A stretch of DNA of 36,939 nt from Bdellovibrionales bacterium (lineage in GTDB: Bacteria; Bdellovibrionota; Bdellovibrionia; Bdellovibrionales; UBA1609), in NCBI GenBank assembly GCA_015163875.1, contig JAAOIH010000012.1, positions 1 through 36,939 on the forward strand, given 5' to 3'. The notes below the pieces were generated by a model. That model did no database searches, was not told the DNA's origin, and saw only the letters and a program-made list of their open reading frames with translations. The translations under genes were made by a program, and so were the position numbers. Shown one piece after another: positions 1 to 6,667 of this stretch (positions are counted from its first letter, which is position 1; each line of letters begins with the position of its first letter).

Positions 1-18
1 ATGACTTGCACGGGAAAA

Positions 19-43
19 AAGTCCAATAAAAAATATTGGACTT
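19..43 (-). terminator. Rho-independent terminator, minus strand
   Basis: A perfect 10-bp inverted repeat (19-28 and 34-43) has a 5-nt loop. Read on the minus strand the stem is followed directly by a run of T. It lies about 100 bp beyond the stop of the minus-strand regulator at 146-1204, so it could end that transcript. Confidence 0.6.
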
Positions 44-63
44 CTGAGTGTATAAAAATAATG

Positions 64-157
64 AAAAATTTTTCTTGGACAAACTAATTTATATTAGTTT
101 GTTTTGCTTTGAATAAAAAATTTTTCTTGGACAAACTAATTTATATTAGTTTGTTTT
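64..157. repeat. 42-bp direct duplication carrying a 10-bp hairpin
   Basis: Bases 64-105 are repeated at 116-157. Each copy contains the inverted repeat ACAAACTAAT/ATTAGTTTGT with a TTAT loop (79-102 and 131-154). The second copy holds the stop codon (146-148) and last codons of the minus-strand regulator. On the plus strand each hairpin is followed by T residues (103-105 and 155-160), so the copies may also act as terminators for transcription entering from the left. Confidence 0.7.
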
Positions 158-1204
158 TTTGTAAGTCGCAAATTTATCAAAAATACCGTACTCGTGTAAT
201 TTATTATATAAAGTTTTAATAGTAACACCTAAAGCTTTGGCTACTTTTGTCTTATTGCCTTTAAAATGTGTTAAAGATCTTAAAACATAAGCTTTTTGAA
301 TATCATTTAAAGTTAAACTTGGATCGTAAGAAAGATTTGCTTTAGCTTTTTCGTTTTCTTTAGATAATAATTGCTCTGGTAAATGCTCTGGCAAAATATT
401 CATATCCTCTGGAGCTAAAACAATTAATCGTTCGCAAATATTTTCTAATTCTCTAATGTTACCAGGCCAAGCATAGTCAGACATTGCAATTAAAGCTTCT
501 GAACTAAATTTAATTGGCAAACTTGTTTTAGAAGAAATAAAATATTCAACTAAACTATTAATTTCTTCTTTTCTGTGTCTTAGTGGAGGAGATTTTAAAG
601 ATACAGTATTTACTCTGTAAAAAAAATCTTCTCTAAATTCTTTTTTAGCCACAAGTAATTCTAACTCTTTGTTGCTAGTTGCAAGCAATCTAACATCAAT
701 ACTAATTGGTGTTGAAGACCCTACTCTATAAATTTCACCAGTTTGTAAAAACCTTAACAGCTTAGCTTGTATGCCTAAACTTAAATCACTAACTTCATCT
801 AAAAGTAATGTTCCGTTATGTGCTAGCTCAACTAATCCTTTCTTTTCCTCTATTGCTCCAACAAAAGATCCTTTTTCGTGTCCAAACAATTCGCTTTCAA
901 CAAAACTTTCTCTTAATACTCCACAATTAACCTCCACAAAAGCTTGTTTAGATCTTGGACTTAATTGATGAATAACTCTTGCAAGCAAACCTTTGCCTGT
1001 TCCGTTTTCGCCAGATATTAAAGTTGGAACATCAAAGCTTGCTACTTTAATTGCCATGTTCATTAATTGCTGCATAGAAATAGATTGAAATAAAAATTGA
1101 TTTTTTCGAATTAAGTCACTTTGCATAGTGGCCTTTTCAAAAGAGTCTGTCTTTACTATAGACGGACTTACAATAGATCTTGGTAAGAATTTAGAATTTG
1201 ACAT
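146..1204 (-). CDS. Sigma-54-family AAA+ activator without a receiver domain
   Basis: Transcription activator of the bacterial enhancer-binding protein family. From the preferred start (352 aa) it has about 40 residues of unassigned N-terminus and no receiver, GAF or PAS domain. The AAA+ domain follows, with Walker A GENGTGKG (about 65-72), Walker B GTLLLDEV (about 131-138) and an arginine-finger segment FREDFFYR. The protein ends in a Fis-type helix-turn-helix (KGNKTKVAKALGVTIKTLY). I chose ATG 1204 and not the ATG at 1234 because AAAGGAG sits just upstream of it. The sigma-54-contacting GAFTGA loop is changed to GSFVGA, so sigma-54 dependence is not assured. The gene is alone on its strand, and with no sensor domain the signal is unknown. 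Family sure, targets unknown. Confidence 0.88.
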   Translation of the reverse strand: MSNSKFLPRSIVSPSIVKTDSFEKATMQSDLIRKNQFLFQSISMQQLMNMAIKVASFDVPTLISGENGTGKGLLARVIHQLSPRSKQAFVEVNCGVLRESFVESELFGHEKGSFVGAIEEKKGLVELAHNGTLLLDEVSDLSLGIQAKLLRFLQTGEIYRVGSSTPISIDVRLLATSNKELELLVAKKEFREDFFYRVNTVSLKSPPLRHRKEEINSLVEYFISSKTSLPIKFSSEALIAMSDYAWPGNIRELENICERLIVLAPEDMNILPEHLPEQLLSKENEKAKANLSYDPSLTLNDIQKAYVLRSLTHFKGNKTKVAKALGVTIKTLYNKLHEYGIFDKFATYKKTN

Positions 1205-1421
1205 AGTTACTCCTTTTTTTACACAGTGTATCATTTTGATGCACTGCTTTTAACATGTCGCATTATATGAAAATTTGAATTTTTTGCAAGGCCTATAATG
1301 AATTTTTTTTATTTTTATATAAATATATTTTTTTAATTAAAAATATTACAAAAACATTAGTATTATCAATACTTTATATTAGTCACATATTAGGTAGCAA
1401 TAATAGTACCAAACTGTATTT

Positions 1422-1450
1422 TTGATATTTTTAGCAAATTTGTCGATAAT
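1422..1450 (+). promoter_or_regulatory. Promoter for the Xer recombinase gene
   Basis: TTGATA (1422-1427), a 17-bp spacer and GATAAT (1445-1450). The -10 ends 5 nt before the ATG at 1456, so the predicted transcript begins at or near the start codon. No Shine-Dalgarno sequence precedes the ATG. Matches like this arise by chance in AT-rich DNA, so this is a prediction. Confidence 0.5.
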
Positions 1451-1455
1451 TTTAC

Positions 1456-2352
1456 ATGCTTTTAAAAAACAGTATTACTAAATTTTTACATTATAAACAG
1501 TATCAAGAGGCATGCTCTGGGCATACTTTAAGGGCTTATTCTACAGATTTAAATCAAATATTAGCTCAGTCTATTAAGTTAGGGCTAGATCAAAATATTA
1601 AACTTACTAATTGGCAGCAATTATTTTTAAATTTACCTAGCAGATGGAAGTCATTAGGCCCCTCCAGTAGAAATCGAAAATTGTCCTGCTTAAAAGCTTT
1701 TTTTAATTTTTTATTTGAACAAAAAATAATTAACATAAATTGGGGCAGCAAACTTACCTGCCCAAAAGTTCCACAAAAACATCCACACTATTTATCACTT
1801 GATGAGGCCTTGCATTTAATTCGTGTTTTAAAAAAACAACATTTATCTGCTTTAACAAAAAATCATTTACCAACTTTAATAAATTCTTATACAAGTTTTT
1901 GTTTAGTTTTATTTTTATACGGAAGCGGATTGCGAGTAAGTGAAGCCTGTGGTTTAAAGTGGAGCGATGTAGATTTTAATAACAAAAGTATTTTATTTAC
2001 AGGCAAGGGAGGTAGGCAGCGACTTGTAAATTTACTTCCCATAACAGTAAATTATTTAAAAAAATTAAAACTTTTATCAATGTCAAAAAGTATTTTAAAC
2101 ATTAACACTCGAACAGCTTATAATTTAATAAACAGAGCCGGAAAGCAGGCTGAGTTTAATAAATGTCTTAGCCCTCATGTTTTAAGACATAGCTTTGCCA
2201 CTCACCTATTAATTAGCGGTGCAAATCTTAGAACTTTGCAAAATTTATTAGGTCATGCACATTTAAATACTACTCAAAAATATACTCATTTAAATTTAGG
2301 AGACCTTGCCAGAAATTTAGAAAAACACCACCCAATTAAAAAAATAAATTAG
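1456..2352 (+). CDS. XerC/XerD-type tyrosine recombinase
   Basis: Site-specific tyrosine recombinase, probably one of the two Xer proteins that resolve chromosome dimers at dif. It is 298 aa, the usual Xer length. The N-terminal SAM-like core-binding domain spans about 1-95 and the catalytic domain about 110-290. The catalytic set is complete: R160 (GSGLRVSEA), K184, H241 and R244 (HVLRHSF), H267 (LLGHAHL) and nucleophile Y276. The stretch between the beta-hairpin lysine and the HxxR box looks about 15 residues shorter than in E. coli XerD. It has no neighbouring excisionase or integron features, so a housekeeping role is more likely than a phage integrase. XerC and XerD cannot be separated by eye. 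It has its own promoter and an apparently leaderless start. Confidence 0.88.
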   Translation: MLLKNSITKFLHYKQYQEACSGHTLRAYSTDLNQILAQSIKLGLDQNIKLTNWQQLFLNLPSRWKSLGPSSRNRKLSCLKAFFNFLFEQKIININWGSKLTCPKVPQKHPHYLSLDEALHLIRVLKKQHLSALTKNHLPTLINSYTSFCLVLFLYGSGLRVSEACGLKWSDVDFNNKSILFTGKGGRQRLVNLLPITVNYLKKLKLLSMSKSILNINTRTAYNLINRAGKQAEFNKCLSPHVLRHSFATHLLISGANLRTLQNLLGHAHLNTTQKYTHLNLGDLARNLEKHHPIKKIN

Positions 2353-2490
2353 TTTTTTATTGTTTTATTGTTTTAGTTTTTTATTGTTTTAGTTTTTTAT
2401 TGTTTTAGTTTTTTTAAGTCTTAGCTGATATTGTTTTAGTTTTTTATTGTTTTAGTTTTTTTAAGTCTTAGCTGATATTGTTTTAGTTTT
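2350..2490. repeat. AT-rich tandem repeats across a stop codon
   Basis: Repeats built from the units TTGTTTTAGTTTTTTA and AAGTCTTAGCTGATA fill this stretch. The array overlaps the last codons of the minus-strand lipoprotein gene (stop 2436-2438), and a second copy of that coding tail lies beyond the stop. Slippage or unequal exchange has evidently duplicated the gene end. Confidence 0.75.
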
Positions 2491-3560
2491 TTTATTAAAT
2501 TTTTTAATGTTTTTGATTTTATATTTTGAAAAGATTTTAAATTTTGAGAAGATTTTAAATCTTTAGAGGCACTTAAAACTTTGCTAAGATTATACAACAG
2601 GCTTTTTCTAAGCAACTTATAAGCCTTCTTAGTCTTTTGAGTCTTCTTAGTCTTTTGAGGGTCAGAATCTCTATTAGTCTTTTGAGCGTTCTGAGGGTCA
2701 GGACCCCCCCTTTTTTGGGGGGGGTCCTGACCCTCAAGCTTTTCAAGTCTCTGCTGGTGTTTAAGTTTTTTTAGTTCTTTAAAAATTAATTTATATGATT
2801 TTAATAATTCTTTAGATGATTTTTTAGACCACTTGTCGCTGTTTAAGGCAGAGGCTCTTAAAAGATAAATTTGTAATACAAATAGCTCCTCTACATATTT
2901 ATTAATACTTTTATATTTTTTAGACCATCTTGGTAATTTGCTAGATAAATAAAATGCTTTTGCAATAATATTTATTTTCTTTTTTGGGTCGCGATATTTA
3001 ATTTTTGTAGTTAAAATATTTTTTTCTGCTTCTAAAAAAAACTTTTTAGCTAAAGATTTATTATTTAAAATCCAGTACACAGAGCCTAAATTAATTGGTA
3101 ACTGAATGTTTGAAACAGAATAAGGCAAATATTTTTTTTCTTTATATGCCTCAATCAAAGTAGATAGTTCTTTATCTGGTTGATTTAAAAATTTATAAGT
3201 GTAAGCAAGCCTAACAAAAGATAAAGTTTTTAATTTTTTATATGCCTTGCTTGATTTTAATATACTGCTTCGATAACATTTATTAGCCTGTTTATAATTA
3301 CCTACAGATTCGTAACCGCGTCCTAAATTATACCATATTAAGCTTTTAAATTTTTCTGGAGCATGGGAGTTTAATATTTCTTTAAATAGTTTAATAGATT
3401 TATTATAATTAAAATTATCTAAGTGCTTGCTGGCTTTATTAAATTTTTTTAAAAAAGTTAACGAATTAACAGGTGTTTTTGCTATTTTTTTTTGCTCTTT
3501 ATGAGAGCAAGACAAAACTGATAGTGTTAAAAAAAGTATGCTTATATTTATTTTTAACAT
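2436..3560 (-). CDS. TPR lipoprotein with an inserted palindrome-coded segment
   Basis: Predicted lipoprotein of 374 aa. The signal peptide ends in a VLSC lipobox, with Cys18 as the lipidated residue. Residues from about 30 to 190 form helical TPR-like repeats (for example WYNLGRGYESVGNYKQANKCY), typical of outer-membrane-anchored scaffolds. I recognise no specific function. The C-terminal third is Lys/Ser/Gln-rich and low in complexity. It contains a segment, including DPPQKRGGPDPQ, that is coded by a 19-bp perfect palindrome (2692-2736) found again at 25423-25467. The last residues lie in a tandem array. The gene is divergent from tig. An extended -10 (TGTTATAAT, about 3581-3589 on the minus strand) and GGAG just upstream of the ATG support this start. 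Confidence 0.75.
   Translation of the reverse strand: MLKINISILFLTLSVLSCSHKEQKKIAKTPVNSLTFLKKFNKASKHLDNFNYNKSIKLFKEILNSHAPEKFKSLIWYNLGRGYESVGNYKQANKCYRSSILKSSKAYKKLKTLSFVRLAYTYKFLNQPDKELSTLIEAYKEKKYLPYSVSNIQLPINLGSVYWILNNKSLAKKFFLEAEKNILTTKIKYRDPKKKINIIAKAFYLSSKLPRWSKKYKSINKYVEELFVLQIYLLRASALNSDKWSKKSSKELLKSYKLIFKELKKLKHQQRLEKLEGQDPPQKRGGPDPQNAQKTNRDSDPQKTKKTQKTKKAYKLLRKSLLYNLSKVLSASKDLKSSQNLKSFQNIKSKTLKNLIKKLKQYQLRLKKTKTIKN
2692..2736. repeat. GGGTCAGGACCCCC palindrome inside a coding sequence
   Basis: Perfect 19-bp arms (2692-2710 and 2718-2736) flank a 7-nt loop of T residues and one G. The arm TGAGGGTCAGGACCCCCC is identical to that of the intergenic hairpin at 25423-25467, which marks a dispersed repeat family. 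The arms are far richer in GC than their surroundings. The repeat is read through in frame by the lipoprotein gene. A partial copy, TGAGGGTCAG, lies nearby at about 2657-2666. Confidence 0.85.
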
Positions 3561-3605
3561 TTAAAAGGCCACTCCATTGCATTATAACAAATGAAAAAGA
3601 ACTAT

Positions 3606-3633
3606 TTGACAAGCTATTATATGCTCGTATAAA
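3606..3633 (+). promoter_or_regulatory. tig promoter, near consensus
   Basis: TTGACA (3606-3611), a 16-bp spacer and TATAAA (3628-3633). The expected transcription start is about 3640-3642, which coincides with ATG 3642. The ATG at 3633 overlaps the -10 and would not be transcribed from this promoter. That decides the start in favour of 3642 and implies leaderless translation. Confidence 0.6.
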
Positions 3634-3641
3634 TGCAATTT

Positions 3642-4928
3642 ATGAAGTATACAATAGACAATATTAATGAATTTTCTAAAAAAATTGCCATCTCTATTCC
3701 TGTCAATAAAATTGATGACCAATTTAAAGACCAGTACGGTAAGTTACAGCAAAGCACACATGTTAAGGGTTTTAGAAAGGGAAAGGCTCCTTTAGAAACT
3801 TTAAAAAAACTTCATCATTCAAAAGTAAAATATGAAGTTATGGAAAAGCTTATTCAAGAATCTTATGTAGAGTCAATTGTAAAAGAAAAACTAAACCCCA
3901 TCGGTCAGCCACATATTCATTTAGATAATGAAAACTGGATAGAAACAGAAGAGTTAAAATTTACTGCAGAGTTTGAAGTTTATCCTAAATTAAATATTAC
4001 TAATTACGAAAAAATAGAATTAACAGATAAAAAAATAACTGTAACAGATGATCGCTTACAACAAACTTTAGAAATGTTGCAAAAACAAAAAAGTGTTACA
4101 AAAGATATCACTGATAGAACAAAGGCTAAAAAATCAGATATTGCTAATATTGATTTTGATGGTTTTGTTGATGGCAAACCTCTAGATGGTGGAAGCATGA
4201 AGGCTTTTGATCTAGATTTAGGAAGTGGTAGTTTTATTCCAGGCTTTGAAGATGGAGTTATAGGTATGGAAGTGGGTGGCAAAAAAGATTTAAATTTAAA
4301 GTTTCCTAAAAGTTATCAAAAAAAAGAATTAGAAAACAAAGATGTTTTATTTAAAGTTGAGTTAAAATCTTTAAAACAAAAACAGCTTCCGGCAGTTGAT
4401 GACAAATTTGCCGAATCTTTTAATTTTAAAAGTTTATCAGAGTTTAAAGAAGTTATTAAAAAAGATCTTTTAGAAGAGGCAACTCTTCAGAATAAAAAAG
4501 ATTTAGAAGAGCAATTGTTTGAAAAACTAGTAGAAAAAAATACTTTTAATTTGCCAGAAAAATTAGTTGCTCAACAAAAAGATCAATTAATAAAAGAAAG
4601 CCACAAAGAGTTAAAAGAAAAAGGTTTAAACGCAGAGCAAATTAAAGATTACGAAAAAAAATGGGATACTGAGTTTAAAACAAATGCAGAAAAAATTTTA
4701 AAGATATCTTTAATTATACAAGAGCTAGCACATAAGCTAAATATAAAAACAGACGAAGCTGCAATAGAGGCAAAGTTGCAAGAGCATGCAAAAACCACAG
4801 GTATAGAAATACAAAAAGTAAAAGATTTTTATTCAACTCCAGAGAAAAAAAATCAACTAGCATATCAAATAGAACGATCTAATTTAGTAGAGCATCTATT
4901 AAAAAGCGCAATAATTACAACTACTTAA
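3642..4928 (+). CDS. tig: Trigger factor
   Basis: Ribosome-bound chaperone and peptidyl-prolyl isomerase that receives nascent chains at the tunnel exit. It is 428 aa from the chosen start, matching the family. Domains run in the expected order: the N-terminal ribosome-binding domain (about 1-120) with the signature GFRKGKAP, the FKBP-type isomerase domain (about 150-240; DFDGFVDGKP and the region FIPGFEDGVIGM), and the long helical C-terminal domain. I prefer ATG 3642 over ATG 3633 because the likely -10 box overlaps 3633 and the N-terminus MKYTIDNINEFSKKI then fits the family. clpP and clpX, common partners of tig, do not follow; the next gene is convergent ctpA, with a repeat cluster between. 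Confidence 0.95.
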   Translation: MKYTIDNINEFSKKIAISIPVNKIDDQFKDQYGKLQQSTHVKGFRKGKAPLETLKKLHHSKVKYEVMEKLIQESYVESIVKEKLNPIGQPHIHLDNENWIETEELKFTAEFEVYPKLNITNYEKIELTDKKITVTDDRLQQTLEMLQKQKSVTKDITDRTKAKKSDIANIDFDGFVDGKPLDGGSMKAFDLDLGSGSFIPGFEDGVIGMEVGGKKDLNLKFPKSYQKKELENKDVLFKVELKSLKQKQLPAVDDKFAESFNFKSLSEFKEVIKKDLLEEATLQNKKDLEEQLFEKLVEKNTFNLPEKLVAQQKDQLIKESHKELKEKGLNAEQIKDYEKKWDTEFKTNAEKILKISLIIQELAHKLNIKTDEAAIEAKLQEHAKTTGIEIQKVKDFYSTPEKKNQLAYQIERSNLVEHLLKSAIITTT

Positions 4929-4941
4929 TAAGTACCTTTGT

Positions 4942-5071
4942 GTACCTGACCCTCAAATCGGTGCAGATTGCTTTTGTGTACCTGACCCTCAAGTTGGTGT
5001 AGTTGCGATTTGAGGGTCGGGTACTTGTTTGCTTTTGTGTACCTGACCCTCAAGTTGGTGCAGATTGCTTT
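4942..5071. repeat. Cluster of GTACCTGACCCTCAA repeats between tig and ctpA
   Basis: Three direct copies of GTACCTGACCCTCAA start at 4942, 4978 and 5039. One inverted copy (5010-5024, one mismatch) pairs with the 4978 copy across a 17-nt loop. The first and third copies extend into the longer shared string GGTGCAGATTGCTTT. The core CCTGACCCTCA is also the outer arm of the palindromes at 2692 and 25423. The cluster fills the gap between two convergent genes, and the last copy ends at the ctpA stop codon. The hairpin could slow or end transcription from both sides. Confidence 0.8.
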
Positions 5072-6497
5072 AGAAGTCTTCTAGTATTTTTAGGTAATTA
5101 AGTGCTTGTGAAACAGAAAAGTCTTTGTTTAATAATTTGCAGGCTTTTTTGTATTTTGTTTTTTTGCATTTGGATATTTTAAAAAAATTAAATTCAATAT
5201 TATTTTTTTTTAAATCTTTTGTTGTTAAATTTTTTTGATTTTTAAGTGCTGACAATAAACTTGCCTCGTTAAATAAAGCTTTTTGTTTAATTACTGCTTT
5301 TTTTAATAACTTTGTATCAACATCTTTAATATAAATATTAGGCACTACTCCTTTTTTTTGAATAGAGTGTCCGTCTGGAGTATAATAGTGAGCAATGGTT
5401 AATTTAACTGCTGCTCCTTTTTCTAGTTGAAAAAAATTTTGCACAGAACCTTTTCCAAAAGATGTTTCTCCCATAATTAATGCTCTTTTATTTTCTTTAA
5501 GTGCGGCTGCTACAATTTCGCTAGCACTTGCAGAGTATGGGTTAATTAATACTATTACTTTAACATCATTATATGTATTTAGCTCTTTAGCTTTTAAAAT
5601 TTCTTTATTTTTTTTATCTCTTCCAATTATCTGAACAATAATACCTTTTTTTAAAAACAGATCGCTTAATTGAACGGCCTCGTAAAGCAAGCCTCCAGGG
5701 TTAAATCGTAAATCTAAAATAAGGCCTTTTAATTTTTTATTTTTTTTTAAAGATTTTTTTAAAATTTTATTAACTTTTTGTGATACATTTCGAGAAAAAG
5801 ATTGTATTTTTATATACTCGTAACCCTTGTCTAAGCTTATTGCTTGAACATTTTTTATTTTAATAATTTTTCTACGAATAGAAAATTCTAATACTGTTTT
5901 TTTTTCGCCTCTTAATATTTTTATTTTTACACTGCTGCCAATTTTTCCTCTAATTTTTTTAGATAAATCTTCTATTGATAAATTATCAACAGATTCGCCA
6001 GATAATTGAAATAAAATATCGCCAGCCTTTAGGCCTGCCTTTTGTGCAGGGCTGCCGTCCATTACTGACAAAATAATAAATTGTAATTTTTTATAAGCTA
6101 CCTCTATCCCCACCCCTGCAAACTTTCCGCTATTTTCTATTTGAAATTCTTTATATTCTTTTTTTGAAAAATACTGACTGTGAGGGTCTAGTTGAGACAG
6201 CAATCCTTTTATACTAAAGTCTACTAACTGATTAATGTCTTTATTTTTAACATATTTGTTTTCTACTAAATGTAAAATTTGTGCAAATTTTTTTAAAGAT
6301 TTATATTTATTTTTAACAGGCTTTGAAGCTTTGATTAAATCAGGCTTTGAAGCTTTGATTAAATCAGGCTTTGCAATTACTGTGTTGCAAAATACAGTTA
6401 AAAAGACAGATAAAGATACAGCCAAAAAGGCAGCCGAATATAAAGGTGCTAACAATAGTTTAAAAAAACTTAAAACAGCTTTTTTTTTATAATACAT
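5070..6497 (-). CDS. ctpA: C-terminal processing protease, S41 family
   Basis: Periplasmic serine protease of the CtpA/Prc family, which trims or degrades envelope proteins from their C-termini. It is 475 aa. An N-terminal hydrophobic segment (about 8-40) would export or anchor it. The conserved LDPHSQY stands at about 104-110, followed by a PDZ domain (about 125-210; GVGIEV, GSPAQKAGLKAGD) and the S41 catalytic domain. Catalytic Ser324 (YSASASEIVAAAL) and Lys349 (SFGKGSVQ) are 25 residues apart, as in E. coli Prc. The ATG at 6497 has GAGGTG upstream. Just after the signal segment an 8-residue unit (KPDLIKAS) is repeated by a 24-bp tandem duplication. The C-terminal tail is Lys/Cys-rich. The gene is monocistronic and its 3' end runs into a repeat cluster. 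Confidence 0.92.
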   Translation of the reverse strand: MYYKKKAVLSFFKLLLAPLYSAAFLAVSLSVFLTVFCNTVIAKPDLIKASKPDLIKASKPVKNKYKSLKKFAQILHLVENKYVKNKDINQLVDFSIKGLLSQLDPHSQYFSKKEYKEFQIENSGKFAGVGIEVAYKKLQFIILSVMDGSPAQKAGLKAGDILFQLSGESVDNLSIEDLSKKIRGKIGSSVKIKILRGEKKTVLEFSIRRKIIKIKNVQAISLDKGYEYIKIQSFSRNVSQKVNKILKKSLKKNKKLKGLILDLRFNPGGLLYEAVQLSDLFLKKGIIVQIIGRDKKNKEILKAKELNTYNDVKVIVLINPYSASASEIVAAALKENKRALIMGETSFGKGSVQNFFQLEKGAAVKLTIAHYYTPDGHSIQKKGVVPNIYIKDVDTKLLKKAVIKQKALFNEASLLSALKNQKNLTTKDLKKNNIEFNFFKISKCKKTKYKKACKLLNKDFSVSQALNYLKILEDF

Positions 6498-6634
6498 AAT
6501 AATACACCTCTACAAAATACTTTTATAAAATACTAAAAAATTGTCTATATTTAAAACATACGCACTTTATATAAGACTTCAAAGCAAAAATAGGTCAAAA
6601 AAAAAGATTAAAAAAATTTAAGACTTTAGTCATA

Positions 6635-6664
6635 TTGAAATTAAAATAATACTGCCGACATAAT
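6635..6664 (+). promoter_or_regulatory. Promoter for the metallopeptidase lipoprotein
   Basis: TTGAAA (6635-6640), an 18-bp spacer and CATAAT (6659-6664). The -10 ends 3 nt before ATG 6668, leaving no room for a 5' leader, and no Shine-Dalgarno sequence is seen. The element is weaker than the tig promoter. Confidence 0.4.
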
Positions 6665-6667
6665 AGC

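Noticed and set aside
1-87. Small plus-strand ORF of 28 codons starting at base 1
   Set aside because: It reads through a terminator hairpin and a duplicated non-coding repeat, and the window edge gives no upstream context.
1235-1455. Possible small RNA or riboswitch in the gap before the Xer gene
   Set aside because: The stretch is almost pure A/T with no stable stem or known motif apart from the promoter.
6180-6192. GAGGGTC string in ctpA as another member of the GGGTCAGG repeat family
   Set aside because: It codes the conserved LDPHS motif of the protease and lacks the rest of the arm, so it is coincidence.
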